Shown here: positions 6,445-14,558 of the stretch, one piece after another | How positions within the stretch are numbered: position 1 is the first letter of the stretch | How the letters are laid out: the number at the start of each line of letters is the position of its first letter | NCBI GenBank assembly: GCA_002499455.1 | Contig: DALN01000038.1 | Span: 1 to 25,541, forward strand | DNA length: 25,541 nt | DNA from: Methanoculleus sp. UBA77 | Lineage (GTDB): Archaea; Halobacteriota; Methanomicrobia; Methanomicrobiales; Methanoculleaceae | Direction: 5' to 3' | The notes under the pieces: generated by a model | The model's database searches: none | What the model saw: the letters and a program-made list of their open reading frames with translations, nothing else | Told to the model about the DNA's origin: nothing | Translations under genes and position numbers: made by a program

Positions 6445-7875
6445 TTCTTTCCCAAAGAACGTCCGCATGAACGGATACATCTCCATGATCTGCTGGCTTG
6501 CGACCTCCTCGTAGAGGCGGTAGGTGATACTCACCGCAAGCAGTAGACCGGTCCCACCGACCGCGCCGATGACACCGAAGAGGTTCGCCACGACCGAGAG
6601 GATCCCGATGAACGCACCGCCGATGATGGTGACCCGCGGGATGTAACGGTCGAGGTACTTCTCAAGCACCTGCTCGCTCCGGCGGTAGCCAGGGATATGC
6701 ATCCCGCTCCGCTGGATCTGCCGGGCCACGTCCTTTGAATCGAGGCCCGCGGTCTTGACCCAGAAGAGCGCGAAGATCGCGCCTCCGACCACCATGACGG
6801 TGATATCGATGCCCATCCGGAGAAGGATCTCCCAGGGGGCGTGTCCGAGATCGGAGAGCCACCACATCCAGTCCTGCGGCTGGTTGATCGGTGCGATGAA
6901 CCACATCAGGCCGTTGATCGGGGTCTGCCCCTGGAACTCGCCGAAGATAGTTATCCCGGCGTTCGAGAGGAACATCCCGATCATCTGGATGTTTGCCTGC
7001 AGCACCCGGACGAGGATCATCGGCAGAACGCTCGCATAGATGAGCTTGACCGGGAACCGCGCACGGGCACCGCGCACAGCGGTGTGCGCGAGCGGGATCT
7101 CGACACGGGTCGACTCCACATAGACGATGACCATGAAGATGACGAGCGTCGTGACGAGGGCGAGCATGTCCGTCCCGAAGTATTCAAGGAAGTTCGCCCC
7201 CGACGTCGCAATCGCGAACAGCCGCGGGAAGAACCCGATCGGGAAGGGATCGGTGCCTGTCTGCCAGTTCAGGAACCCGTTCACCAGACCCTGGGACACT
7301 CCTGCAACGATGAAGAGCCCCACACCCGATCCGATACCCCACTTGGTGACGACCTCATCCATGAAGACCACCAGCAGGCCTCCAAGACAGAGCTGGAGGA
7401 AGATCAGGAGCGAGACCACGAGCATATTCCCGCCGAAGAACTGCATGGCTATCGACGGATCGGGCATCATCAGCCCGCTCGCGACCATGGGGAGTCCCTC
7501 GACGATGATCATCACGAAGATGAGCATCTTCTGCAGGCCCATGTACATGACCTGCCCACGTGCTTCACTGGTGTCGATCTGCAGGATTCCGGCGCCCTTG
7601 AGCAGCTGCAGCACGATCGACGCGGTGACGATCGGCCCGATACCGAGATGCAGAAGCGAGCCGCTTGCACCAGCAAGCAGGGCACGGTACATTCCAAAGA
7701 TATCCTGTGACTGCGGAGAGAGCCCGAAGATATCGATGTTGGTCAACGAGAAGTACAGGAGGAGAATAGCAAGCGTCCACATGAGTTTGTTCTTAAAATG
7801 GACGTGCCCCTCCGGACTTCTGACTGCAGGCATCGCTGCAAGGATGGGTTCAAATCTATCCAGCAGATCTCCCAT
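6442..7875 (-). CDS. secY: Preprotein translocase subunit SecY
   Basis: This is the pore-forming alpha subunit of the SecYEG/Sec61 channel, through which proteins cross or enter the membrane. The 477-residue protein has about ten hydrophobic segments and the family landmarks: the N-terminal amphipathic stretch and KNKLMWTLAILLLYF (helix 1), LGIGPIVTASIVLQLLKG (helix 2), GIGSGVGLFIVAGV, the cytosolic loop RIPLAHTAVRGARARFPVKLIY-like segment (about 262-285), and the C-terminal helix pair with YEEVASQQIMEMYPFM. Size and topology are those of archaeal SecY. It follows L15 after 21 bases, as is standard in archaeal and bacterial spc operons. A hairpin follows its stop codon. Confidence 0.97.
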   Translation of the reverse strand: MGDLLDRFEPILAAMPAVRSPEGHVHFKNKLMWTLAILLLYFSLTNIDIFGLSPQSQDIFGMYRALLAGASGSLLHLGIGPIVTASIVLQLLKGAGILQIDTSEARGQVMYMGLQKMLIFVMIIVEGLPMVASGLMMPDPSIAMQFFGGNMLVVSLLIFLQLCLGGLLVVFMDEVVTKWGIGSGVGLFIVAGVSQGLVNGFLNWQTGTDPFPIGFFPRLFAIATSGANFLEYFGTDMLALVTTLVIFMVIVYVESTRVEIPLAHTAVRGARARFPVKLIYASVLPMILVRVLQANIQMIGMFLSNAGITIFGEFQGQTPINGLMWFIAPINQPQDWMWWLSDLGHAPWEILLRMGIDITVMVVGGAIFALFWVKTAGLDSKDVARQIQRSGMHIPGYRRSEQVLEKYLDRYIPRVTIIGGAFIGILSVVANLFGVIGAVGGTGLLLAVSITYRLYEEVASQQIMEMYPFMRTFFGKE

Positions 7876-7896
7876 AATTTCACCTGAAAAAGAAGA

Positions 7897-8322
7897 TCAG
7901 ACGGTCACTGCCTGACCGCCGAACTCCTCTATTTTCGCCCGGGCTCGTTCCGAGAACTCCCTGGCGGAGATACTCATTTTGTGGGTGACTTGGCCGCCAC
8001 CGAGCACCTTGTCGATGCCGAGTTCCGTGGCGTTGAGAGCGATGAGATCGCCCTCCTGGGTTGCAAGCCCCTCACGGAGCAGCACCTCGATAATCTGGTC
8101 CAGTTCTCCGACATCGAGAGCGGATACCGGCACGGAGGTCTTGCTGACGAAACCGTGCTTGCCGTTGGATATCTCACCCTTAAGGTAGAAGTGGGAGAAG
8201 CGGTGGTCCCGCTGCCCGGCTCTACCCCGTCCACCCCTGTTGCCGGCGCCACGCCGGTTCTTGTGCGTACCGCCGCCGCAGGTCCGTGAACCTCTGTATT
8301 TTGATCGCTTGTTTACGGGCAT
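7897..8322 (-). CDS. rpl15: 50S ribosomal protein uL15
   Basis: This 141-residue protein binds 23S rRNA late in large-subunit assembly. The N-terminus shows the family's Gly/Arg-rich tail (KRSKYRGSRTCGGGTHKNRRGAGNRGGRGRAG). The globular C-terminal domain carries the ELGIDKVLGGGQVTHK motif. The start is the ATG at 8322, where GAGGTGA lies six bases upstream; a GTG three codons earlier (8331) overlaps the L30 stop and would put the ribosome binding site inside the gene. It is preceded by L30 and followed by secY. Confidence 0.95.
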   Translation of the reverse strand: MPVNKRSKYRGSRTCGGGTHKNRRGAGNRGGRGRAGQRDHRFSHFYLKGEISNGKHGFVSKTSVPVSALDVGELDQIIEVLLREGLATQEGDLIALNATELGIDKVLGGGQVTHKMSISAREFSERARAKIEEFGGQAVTV

Positions 8323-8327
8323 CAGTC

Positions 8328-8789
8328 TCACCTCATCTTGTAGAGGAGATCGTTGATCTCAGGACCATAGTAGCCGAGAGCCCCGCTCTGTTGAAAGGTT
8401 CGCTTGATGGTTTTATAGCCCTTTCGTGGGGGGTGCAGTCTCAGCACCGGCTTGATCTCAGCCAGATCACGGAGGCTCGTCTCACCGCTGCAGAGTGCTT
8501 TGGCGAATTCGTCGATGTCGGCATATGGGGTATGCGCACGGACATATTCGTCGGTCAGCCGCCCGTCACCGGTAAGTCTGCCCCGGGTGCGCAGGAGGAT
8601 GGCCAGAGTATCTGCGTCCACCTCGCCGTACGCCACGAAGTCCTTCACTTTGCGAATCATGCCGAGATACGCAGGTGTATCGGGCACGAGGACGCAGTGG
8701 TTGATGTGGTGCAGACGGAGCATCTTGAGGGTATCCTTGATCTCGCGGTTGGTGTTGACCACGCCGCGCACCTGCACTACCGCGTACAT
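8328..8789 (-). CDS. rpl30: 50S ribosomal protein uL30 (archaeal long form)
   Basis: This 153-residue protein is the archaeal/eukaryotic form of L30 (eukaryotic L7), longer than the roughly 60-residue bacterial protein. Visible landmarks are the N-terminal MYAVVQVRGVVNTNREIKDTL, the LRLHHINHCVLVPDTPAYLGMIRKVKDFVAYGEVD segment, and the C-terminal archaeal extension FRLHPP-type region (LRLHPPRKGYKTIKRTFQQSGALGYYG). The frame stays open far upstream, but the first L30 residues begin at the ATG at 8789, which overlaps the S5 stop as TAATG. Confidence 0.96.
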   Translation of the reverse strand: MYAVVQVRGVVNTNREIKDTLKMLRLHHINHCVLVPDTPAYLGMIRKVKDFVAYGEVDADTLAILLRTRGRLTGDGRLTDEYVRAHTPYADIDEFAKALCSGETSLRDLAEIKPVLRLHPPRKGYKTIKRTFQQSGALGYYGPEINDLLYKMR

Positions 8790-9406
8790 TACTCCGTCCC
8801 CCCAATCCTGACAAGGTTCGTCTGCCGGAGCGCCTCGAACGTCGCCTTGGCGTAGTTGATGGTCGTCCGGGTCTGTCCCTTGTTGAGAGCCCAGACATCC
8901 TTGATGCCTGCAAGCTGCAGGACCTTCTTCGGGATATCCCCGGTCACGAGACCGATTCCCTGCGGGGCGGGCTTCAGCGTCACACGGACACTGCCTGCCT
9001 TCCCGGTCACTTCGATCGGGATCGAGTGAGCGGTCTCGCAGCCGCACTCCCAGCTCCCGCATCCGCGGGAGACCTTGATGAGGTTCAATTTTGCATCTGT
9101 TATTGCTTTCTGGATCGCGTTGCCGACCTGGGCATCTTTCCCCTGGCCGAACCCGACGTAGCCGTTCCTGTTGCCGACCACCACGACGGTGCGGAACTTC
9201 ACACGGCGACCCGAGTCCGTCATACGCTGGACCATGTTGATGTCCAGCACCTCGTCCTCCAGGTCAGGCAGGAGGAGATCAACGATCTGGGGTTCCTTGA
9301 TAGGCCTGCCGCTTGCGAGCACCTCATCGATACTGGTGATCTCGCCTGCAGCGACCATGCGCCCGAGACCGGTGAGCGGAATCCATTCTTCCTGTACGTA
9401 TGCCAT
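8789..9406 (-). CDS. rps5: 30S ribosomal protein uS5
   Basis: This 205-residue protein of the small-subunit body helps decoding fidelity. The double-stranded-RNA-binding-like N-terminal domain is clear (FRTVVVVGNRNGYVGFGQGKDAQVGNAIQKAI). After it come the C-terminal domain segments CGCETAHSIPIEVTGKAGSVRVTLKPAPQGIGLVTGD and the ATFEALRQTN end. The N-terminal extension WIPLTGLGRMVAAGEITSIDEV is archaeal. It starts one base after the L18 stop and its own stop overlaps the L30 start. Confidence 0.97.
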   Translation of the reverse strand: MAYVQEEWIPLTGLGRMVAAGEITSIDEVLASGRPIKEPQIVDLLLPDLEDEVLDINMVQRMTDSGRRVKFRTVVVVGNRNGYVGFGQGKDAQVGNAIQKAITDAKLNLIKVSRGCGSWECGCETAHSIPIEVTGKAGSVRVTLKPAPQGIGLVTGDIPKKVLQLAGIKDVWALNKGQTRTTINYAKATFEALRQTNLVRIGGTE

Positions 9407-9407
9407 G

Positions 9408-9935
9408 TCACACCAGCTCCTTCTTGATGGCCAGAGCCACAGCCTCTACATTCGCCACCAGGTTGCCCGCCCGCTCGGGAGCATACCCGGCGATATGGGC
9501 ACCCTTGAGCCGCTCCTCGTCGGGGAGGATCGACTCGCCGTAGGGTATATCGAGACCGCCGTCCACTGCACCCTTGAGAGCGGCAAAGACGCGCGCTCCA
9601 GGCTTTGCCCGGTGCAGCCCGATGTCCAGGATAGCCTCGTCATACCCTGCGTTCAACGCCTTGACCGCAAACAGCATACCGGTCAGGTAAGCGGCCGGGG
9701 TGCTGGAGGTCGAACCCTCATAGCCGTAGTCGGCAAGTTCTGCCGAGTATGCAGCCACCAGGGTGCGGTCTCCCTCAAGTTCGGGGACGACCAGCTGCGT
9801 GATGATCTGCCGGTTTGTCTTCCGGACGACCATCCTCGGTGTTCCCGACGCCAGGAGCGCCATCCGCTTGTAGTAGTCAGTTCTGCCCTCGTGCCTTCTC
9901 CTGAACGGCACGAAGTATCGTGGGCCGGTTGCCAT
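9408..9935 (-). CDS. rpl18: 50S ribosomal protein uL18
   Basis: This 175-residue protein binds 5S rRNA together with L5. Archaeal L18 (eukaryotic L5) landmarks are the N-terminus RYFVPFRRRHEGRTDYYKRMALLASG, PRMVVRKTNRQIITQLV, the AAYLTGMLFAVKALNAGYDEAILDIGLH segment, and FAALKGAVDGGLDIPYGESILPDEERLKGAHIAGY. The start overlaps the L19e stop as TAATG. S5 follows after a one-base gap. Confidence 0.96.
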   Translation of the reverse strand: MATGPRYFVPFRRRHEGRTDYYKRMALLASGTPRMVVRKTNRQIITQLVVPELEGDRTLVAAYSAELADYGYEGSTSSTPAAYLTGMLFAVKALNAGYDEAILDIGLHRAKPGARVFAALKGAVDGGLDIPYGESILPDEERLKGAHIAGYAPERAGNLVANVEAVALAIKKELV

Positions 9936-10387
9936 TATCTCATCCTCCCTGCCGTCGTCTCGACATGAGACGTAAGGTGCGCCACGCTCCGGAACTGGCC
10001 TCCGGAAGCCCTGCGGTACATTACGCGGTACAGGCTCCGGTCAATGCTGCCGTCGTCACGCATCTCGCGCAGAACGCGGCGCTGCGCCCGGATCTTGTGT
10101 ATCCATGCCCGCTTGCTGGAACCGCGTGCTCCAGCGGCACCTTTCCTCCGCCCCTGGCCTTTCCTGTGGCCGTAAGAGCGCTTTGCCATCCGCGCACGCG
10201 TCCTGCCGCGGCTGTTCCCCTTGACGGGGTGCGCCTTGATGGCACCCTCCGTGATGAGCTCACGCAGGTCGCTTCTCGAGATCGCCGCCTCGATATCGGC
10301 CTGGCGCTCGGGATCAAACCAGACGCGGTTCGCACCGCACTTGAGAATGGCGGCTGCCATTCGCCTCTGGCTGGCGAGATCACTCAT
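9935..10387 (-). CDS. rpl19e: 50S ribosomal protein L19e (eL19)
   Basis: This 150-residue archaeal/eukaryotic-only protein of the large subunit lies near the tunnel exit side. The family N-terminus is MSDLASQRRMAAAILKCGANRVWFDPERQADIEAAISRSDLRELI, followed by the basic region (HPVKGNSRGRTRARMAKRSYGHRKGQGRRKGA) and the long C-terminal helix. The frame extends 15 codons further upstream, but the family start is the ATG at 10387, with GAGGCGA upstream. It therefore overlaps the L32e 3' end by eight bases. Confidence 0.95.
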   Translation of the reverse strand: MSDLASQRRMAAAILKCGANRVWFDPERQADIEAAISRSDLRELITEGAIKAHPVKGNSRGRTRARMAKRSYGHRKGQGRRKGAAGARGSSKRAWIHKIRAQRRVLREMRDDGSIDRSLYRVMYRRASGGQFRSVAHLTSHVETTAGRMR

Positions 10388-10811
10388 TCTCGTTCGCCTC
10401 CTCTTCGTTTGCGGCAGGCTTTTCGGCCGCACGAGTGAGGTCCTTTGCGTTCAGTACCTTGAGCCCCAGTTCCATGGCCCGGGTCTGAATCTCTCCACGC
10501 TTCCTGTTGCCCACAGAGCCTCCGATCCTGACGGCCTGGAACTCCGGGTTCAGCCCCGCAAGGTCTGCCGGGGAAAAGACCCGGACTTCCTCATAGCCGC
10601 TCGGGTGCATGCCGCGGATTGCAGCAGGGCTCCCGTATCCCGGCCGGGGAAGAGCGCCCTTTGCCTTGAACTGCCGGCGCTGCTTGTTGTGCAGACCGCG
10701 CGGACGTCTCCAGACATCCTCGAGCCTCGACTTGCGGTGCAGTCCCCGCCTCTTGAAGGCAGGCTTGTTGTGCCGGGCACGGACGCGGATCAGTCTTCTT
10801 GTCTCGTCCAT
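10380..10811 (-). CDS. rpl32e: 50S ribosomal protein L32e (eL32)
   Basis: This 143-residue archaeal/eukaryotic protein has the typical motifs KPAFKRRGLHRKSRLEDVWRRPRGLHNKQRRQFKAKG, PRPGYGSPAAIRGMHPSGYEEV, and VRIGGSVGNRKRGEI. It ends in an acidic tail rich in Glu and Asn (EEEANENE). The ATG at 10811 gives a good distance to an upstream GAGGG. A GTG at 10820 would overlap the L6 stop and add three residues. It is translationally coupled to L6 and L19e. Confidence 0.95.
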   Translation of the reverse strand: MDETRRLIRVRARHNKPAFKRRGLHRKSRLEDVWRRPRGLHNKQRRQFKAKGALPRPGYGSPAAIRGMHPSGYEEVRVFSPADLAGLNPEFQAVRIGGSVGNRKRGEIQTRAMELGLKVLNAKDLTRAAEKPAANEEEANENE

Positions 10812-10816
10812 TCTCT

Positions 10817-11341
10817 TCACGCCCTCTCGGTGATGTAGATGCCGTCCTGGAACACCCGGGGATCACGCTTCGTGATCTTCGTCGCGTGCTCGATGTTTGC
10901 GGCCGTGTTGCCCACCTTCTCCCTGTCGATACCGGTGAGAGTCACCTCGTCACTGCCAATCTTGACAGTGACGCCGTCGAGGATCTTCGCTACCCGCGGC
11001 TGCTTCTCGCCGAGGAAATTGTTGATCTCGAGGCGGTTGCCCTGCTGCTTGAGCTGGATCGGGAAGTGGCTGTAGACCACTTTCATGTGATACTCGTAGC
11101 CCTCAACGACACCCCGGATCATACTCTTTGCCAGGGCCTCGATCGTGCCGCTCATGGCGAGGATACGCTTCTTATCCGACGCCGTGGAGACGACGATCTC
11201 GCCGTCTTCGATTGTGACATCGATCTGCGGGAAGCGCATGTCACGGACCAGCGTGCCCTTCGGCCCCGATATCGTGAGTACGCTGCCTTCGAGTTTTGCG
11301 TCCACACCGGGAGGGATCTCGACTCTTCGTGTAATTCCCAT
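10817..11341 (-). CDS. rpl6: 50S ribosomal protein uL6
   Basis: This 174-residue two-domain protein lies near the sarcin-ricin loop. The duplicated fold is visible: the first repeat contains VEIPPGVDAKLEGSVLTISGPKGTLVRDM, and the second contains NNFLGEKQPRVAKILDGVTVKIGSDEVTLTGIDREKVGNTAANIEHATKI. The end DPRVFQDGIYITERA is the archaeal version. It begins 15 bases after S8. Confidence 0.97.
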   Translation of the reverse strand: MGITRRVEIPPGVDAKLEGSVLTISGPKGTLVRDMRFPQIDVTIEDGEIVVSTASDKKRILAMSGTIEALAKSMIRGVVEGYEYHMKVVYSHFPIQLKQQGNRLEINNFLGEKQPRVAKILDGVTVKIGSDEVTLTGIDREKVGNTAANIEHATKITKRDPRVFQDGIYITERA

Positions 11342-11356
11342 TACTCTCTCCCTCCG

Positions 11357-11749
11357 TTAGTAGACATATCCCAGCAGTTGCCCGCCGATACCTGCGCTCC
11401 GGGCCTCGGCATGGGAGATGACTCCCTTCGAGGTCGAGACGATCAGGATACCGAAGTTCTTTGCGGGGAGGTACTGCGACTCCCAGTATTCCATATCAGC
11501 CATCGCCACCGCGAACCGGGGGGTGATGGCGCCACACTTATTGATCGTTCCGGAGAGCTGGACCCGGAACTGGCCGCCGCGGCCGTCGTCGATGAACTCG
11601 AAGCCGCCGATAAAGCCGTTTTCCTGCATGACGCGGAGCATCGCGCCGAGGAGCTTGCTCGCGGGTTCTACAATAACCTCGCTCTTACCAGCGTCACCGG
11701 CGTTCTTGATCGTGCTCATCGCGTCAGCGATTGGATTCAGTCGTGCCAT
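11357..11749 (-). CDS. rps8: 30S ribosomal protein uS8
   Basis: This 130-residue 16S rRNA-binding protein begins MARLNPIADAMSTIKNAGDAGKSEVIVEPASKLLGAMLRVM, the archaeal S8 start. It closes with the RNA-binding segment ILIVSTSKGVISHAEARSAGIGGQLLGYVY. The reading frame stays open for a further 172 codons upstream through S14 and L5, but those codons are a shadow of the neighbouring genes; the ATG at 11749 gives the exact family N-terminus. It lies 11 bases after S14. Confidence 0.97.
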   Translation of the reverse strand: MARLNPIADAMSTIKNAGDAGKSEVIVEPASKLLGAMLRVMQENGFIGGFEFIDDGRGGQFRVQLSGTINKCGAITPRFAVAMADMEYWESQYLPAKNFGILIVSTSKGVISHAEARSAGIGGQLLGYVY

Positions 11750-11760
11750 ATTCGTACCCT

Positions 11761-11940
11761 CTAGTTCATCTTCTTGAAGCCCATCTTCCCTGCCCACTCG
11801 CGGAAGCACTGGCGGCAGAAGTATATGCCGTATTTCCGTACAAGGCCCTGCTTCCTGCCACAGATGCGGCATTCGTTCGCGCCGCGGCCGAACTTCCGGA
11901 CGCTCTCGCCCGGGGTAGGTGCCCCAGACTCTTCTGCCAT
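11761..11940 (-). CDS. rps14: 30S ribosomal protein uS14 (zinc-binding, short)
   Basis: This is a 59-residue gene. It encodes the short zinc-ribbon S14: C24-x2-C27 and C42-x2-C45 form the zinc site (ECRICGRK and FCRQCFREW). The basic region between them and the C-terminal end GKMGFKKMN match archaeal S14/S29. An N-terminal stretch (AEESGAPTPGES) is slightly longer than in many relatives. It occupies the conserved L5-S14-S8 position, three bases after L5. Confidence 0.96.
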   Translation of the reverse strand: MAEESGAPTPGESVRKFGRGANECRICGRKQGLVRKYGIYFCRQCFREWAGKMGFKKMN

Positions 11941-11943
11941 GCT

Positions 11944-12447
11944 TTACACCTCCACCTGGTAGCGCTCGCGCATGAACGCGATCGCTTCTTCTTTGCTCAC
12001 TTTCTGGTCCCCCGGCAGTTTCCTGCGCTCGATGCTCCGGCGTGCAATCCGCACACCCTTGCGCTCGAGAACAACGTTGATGTCCATGCCGTAGATGCCG
12101 ATCGTCGGATCGTAGGACATACCCGGGAAGTCGGTGTGCTCCTCGATACCGAAGGAGACGTTGCCGGTCCGGTCGAACTGGGAGATCGCGAGCCGCCGCT
12201 CGATGATATCGAGTGCGGTATCGATGAACTCTTCGGCCTTCTCCCGGCGCAGGGTGACCTTGCACCCGATGGGTGCGCCCTTCCGGATACCGAACGCCGG
12301 CTGGGTCCGCTTTGCGATGGTGCGGATAGGCTTCTGGCCGGTGATCTGCCGAACAAGCTCCTCTGCGTTGACCAGGCGCTCACCGCTCTCGCCGACGCCC
12401 ATGTGGACGACGACCTTGTCGATGTAGATCTCCTGCATCGCGCTCAT
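11944..12447 (-). CDS. rpl5: 50S ribosomal protein uL5
   Basis: This 167-residue protein binds 5S rRNA and contacts the small subunit and P-site tRNA. Family marks are IYIDKVVVHMGVGESGERLVNAEELV, IGCKVTLRREKAEEFIDTALDI, and GNVSFGIEEHTDFPGMSYDPTIGIYGMDINVVLER. The end matches archaeal L5 (eukaryotic L11). The ATG overlaps the S4e stop as ATGA. The sequence allows one earlier family-like Met pair (MSAMQEI), and either could initiate. Confidence 0.97.
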   Translation of the reverse strand: MSAMQEIYIDKVVVHMGVGESGERLVNAEELVRQITGQKPIRTIAKRTQPAFGIRKGAPIGCKVTLRREKAEEFIDTALDIIERRLAISQFDRTGNVSFGIEEHTDFPGMSYDPTIGIYGMDINVVLERKGVRIARRSIERRKLPGDQKVSKEEAIAFMRERYQVEV

Positions 12448-13172
12448 GCCGAGACCTCCAGTTCAGGTGCAATCGCGGAGCGGCCGACCATGAAGACGTA
12501 ATCTTCGATGGTCTCGAAACGCTCGCCAGCCGCATCGTCCATGAGGATCACGCGGTTGGGGACGGCACCTGCGGTCTTGATGATATCGACGATCCGGCCG
12601 ACTTTGCCGGAGTGTTTTCCGCCGACGATCATGGCCACGTTGCCTTCCGCGAAGGGGAAGTGATCGACGATCCGGAACCGGTCTTCGCCGTCCACTCCGA
12701 GCGTCACCACGATGGAGTCCTTCGCCTTGTAGGTGTTGTCAGCGAGGATGTTTGCGCCGAACGCGAGGTTCAACTGCACCTTGCCGCCGCGGATCGTGGT
12801 CTTGTTCCGGACCTTGCAGAGCCGGGTCTTTGCGGACTCTGCAGAGATCTCGACGGCAACGAGGTTGCCCCGCTTGTCGAGCTGTATGCGGTAGTTCTTT
12901 CCGAGCTTCGGGATCGAGACGATATCAAAGACCCCAAGACCCATCTGTGGGTTCCTGCAGGCCCGACCGTTGACGATGACGTCACGCTGGTGGAGGATCT
13001 TCCGGACCTCGCTCGCGTTCTCGGCGACCTTGATGTGCTCGCGGAGCCAGACACCGACCGGCAGAGCGCCGGCGTTGTGAGGACCGGGGGCGGTCTTCAT
13101 GACGAATTTCTGTACTTTCTTCGGGATATGCCAGGATCCTGGCGCTACCAGCCGCTTGAGGTGATTTGACAT
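12444..13172 (-). CDS. rps4e: 30S ribosomal protein S4e (eS4)
   Basis: This 242-residue archaeal/eukaryotic protein has the N-terminal SNHLKRLVAPGSWHIPKKVQKFVMKTAPGPHNA. An S4-type RNA-binding domain follows (about 37-100: LREHIKVAENASEVRKILHQRDVIVNGRACRNPQMGLGVFDIV), then a central domain, and a KOW segment near 175-200 (EGNVAMIVGGKHSGKVGRIVDI). Its place between L24 and L5 is characteristic of archaeal spc operons. Overlaps: TAATG with L24 and ATGA with L5. Confidence 0.97.
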   Translation of the reverse strand: MSNHLKRLVAPGSWHIPKKVQKFVMKTAPGPHNAGALPVGVWLREHIKVAENASEVRKILHQRDVIVNGRACRNPQMGLGVFDIVSIPKLGKNYRIQLDKRGNLVAVEISAESAKTRLCKVRNKTTIRGGKVQLNLAFGANILADNTYKAKDSIVVTLGVDGEDRFRIVDHFPFAEGNVAMIVGGKHSGKVGRIVDIIKTAGAVPNRVILMDDAAGERFETIEDYVFMVGRSAIAPELEVSA

Positions 13173-13537
13173 TACGCTCCGCCTCCGAGTCTCTCCTCAC
13201 GGAGTTTGTCTTTCAGGTTGAGCTTCGTGATCAGCACGTTCGAGGGATCGACCGGCCGGGGAACCTCGGTTCCGTCCGCCTTCGTCACCATCACGCCGTG
13301 CACAATCAGCCGGCACATCTTCATATCTACTGCATCGACGACGCCTTCGTCACCGGTAAAGTCTCCACGGAGCACCTTCACGGTATCGCCCTTGACCACA
13401 CGGGTCCTCCGGACATTGTACTTGCCGCGGAGTTCGGGGGAGAGCGGTGCGGAGAGGAACCGGCCCCGGGTGTGGTTCGGTGCGTTGTAGCGCGCCTTGC
13501 GCTGTTTTCTTGGCTGCTTGCTTGCTATGCGTACCAT
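13172..13537 (-). CDS. rpl24: 50S ribosomal protein uL24
   Basis: This 121-residue assembly-initiator protein of the large subunit has the archaeal N-terminus (SKQPRKQRKARYNAPNHTRGRFLSAPLS), which is longer than in bacteria. A KOW motif is at VVKGDTVKVLRGDFTGDEGVVDAVD. The C-terminal VDPSNVLITKLNLKD follows. It is 14 bases after L14, and its stop overlaps the S4e start. Confidence 0.97.
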   Translation of the reverse strand: MVRIASKQPRKQRKARYNAPNHTRGRFLSAPLSPELRGKYNVRRTRVVKGDTVKVLRGDFTGDEGVVDAVDMKMCRLIVHGVMVTKADGTEVPRPVDPSNVLITKLNLKDKLREERLGGGA

Positions 13538-13551
13538 TGCTTCACCACACC

Positions 13552-13950
13552 TTACACGATGATCGTCGCCATGGAGGCGATCTTGGGGTAACGTTCCGCG
13601 ATCTCACGGGGGACGGCACCCTTGATCTCGGTCCCCTTCGGCTCGCCGCGCTCATTGATGAGCACCATGGCGTTGTCTTCGAACGAGAGCCGGATACCGT
13701 TCGGGCGGCGGATCTCCTTCTTCTGCCGGATGACCACAGCTTTCTCGAGCTTCCTCCGCATGTCGGGGGTGCCTTTCTTGACGCTCACGGTCGCGACATC
13801 GCCGATACCCATGCAGGGCTGCCGGCGCCGGACGCCATGGTAGCCGTCGACCGAGATGATCTCGACAAGCCGTGCTCCGGTGTTGTCGGAGCAGACCATC
13901 CGGGAGCCGGTAGCAAGAGCCCGCGGAATGGTCGCCTGCATTGCCTTCAT
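13552..13950 (-). CDS. rpl14: 50S ribosomal protein uL14
   Basis: This 132-residue protein lies at the subunit interface. The beta-barrel landmarks are SRMVCSDNTGARLVEIISVDGYHGVRRRQPCMGIGDVATVSVKKG and the VVIRQKKEIRRPNGIRLSFEDNAMVLINERGEPKGTEIKGAVPREIAERYPKIASMA segment. The frame is open upstream into S17. The ATG at 13950 forms an ATGA overlap with the S17 stop and has GGTGATG upstream; a Met three codons later is a weaker alternative. Confidence 0.96.
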   Translation of the reverse strand: MKAMQATIPRALATGSRMVCSDNTGARLVEIISVDGYHGVRRRQPCMGIGDVATVSVKKGTPDMRRKLEKAVVIRQKKEIRRPNGIRLSFEDNAMVLINERGEPKGTEIKGAVPREIAERYPKIASMATIIV

Positions 13951-14273
13951 TCCTTCATCACCTCGACCACCACAAAGCTCTTCGTCTTCGAGAGCGGGCG
14001 GCACTCTGCGATCTTGACCACGTCACCCGTGCTCGCGGCAAGACAGGGGGTGCTGTGGGCGTGGTACCGGGATCTCCGCTTCTCGTATCGCTTGTACTTC
14101 TTGACGTAGTGGAGGTATTCGCGCTCCACGACGACGGAACCGTTCATACGGTCGCTCACGACTTTGCCGGTAATCACCTGGCCGTGTACCGGCAAAGTGC
14201 CGTGAAACGGACAATTTGCGTCCGTGCATTCCGTCTCCGGAATGGGGACGTCCAACCCAATGTTTCGTGCCAT
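13947..14273 (-). CDS. rps17: 30S ribosomal protein uS17
   Basis: This 108-residue 16S rRNA-binding protein has the archaeal N-terminal extension with ARNIGLDVPIPETECTDANCPFHG, including a Cys pair spaced five apart. The OB-fold core follows: GQVITGKVVSDRMNGSVVVEREY and KRYEKRRSRYHAHSTPCLAASTGDVVKIAECRPLSKTKSFVVVEV. Three in-frame starts exist (GTG 14285, ATG 14279, ATG 14273). The last has GAGG at the best distance and gives the family N-terminus. Confidence 0.95.
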   Translation of the reverse strand: MARNIGLDVPIPETECTDANCPFHGTLPVHGQVITGKVVSDRMNGSVVVEREYLHYVKKYKRYEKRRSRYHAHSTPCLAASTGDVVKIAECRPLSKTKSFVVVEVMKE

Positions 14274-14285
14274 ATTCATCCTCAC

Positions 14286-14558
14286 TTATTTGATGCGCAT
14301 GTTGATCCGCCGTTCCGGCTGTGTCTCCAGGCTCGAGCCATCGACATCGACGGTCGTGCCGTCCGGAAGCCGGAGGCGGAACACGCTGAACCGTTTTGGA
14401 ATCCGCTTCTCTCCTCGCCCGGTCAGGATAATCAGGGTGTTCCTGGTCTCATCGATGATGCGACCGGTCACCCCGGCATGACCCGGGTTACTCGCGCGGA
14501 CGACCAGAACGTCCAGGCCGATCAGTTCGTGCCGCAGGACGTTCTGGGGAGAGATCAT
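14286..14558 (-). CDS. rnp1: Ribonuclease P protein component 1 (Rpp29/Pop4)
   Basis: This 90-residue protein subunit of archaeal RNase P trims 5' leaders from pre-tRNA. It works with the Rpp21-type subunit to support the specificity domain of the catalytic RNA. Marks are LRHELIGLDVLVVRASNPGHAGVTGRIIDETRNTLII (an Sm-like barrel) and KRIPKRFSVFRLRLPDGTTVDVDGSSLETQPERRI. Its place between L29 and S17 is conserved in archaea. The start overlaps the L29 stop as ATGA. No eIF1/SUI1 gene is present beside it, unlike in some other archaeal lineages. Confidence 0.95.
   Translation of the reverse strand: MISPQNVLRHELIGLDVLVVRASNPGHAGVTGRIIDETRNTLIILTGRGEKRIPKRFSVFRLRLPDGTTVDVDGSSLETQPERRINMRIK

Noticed and set aside
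8790..9062. Upstream extension of the L30 frame
   Set aside because: It lies within S5 in another frame; the L30 N-terminus MYAVVQVRG fixes the start at 8789.
11750..12265. Upstream extension of the S8 frame, which could look like a fusion
   Set aside because: The extension runs through S14 and L5 in another frame; S8 begins with its exact family N-terminus at 11749.
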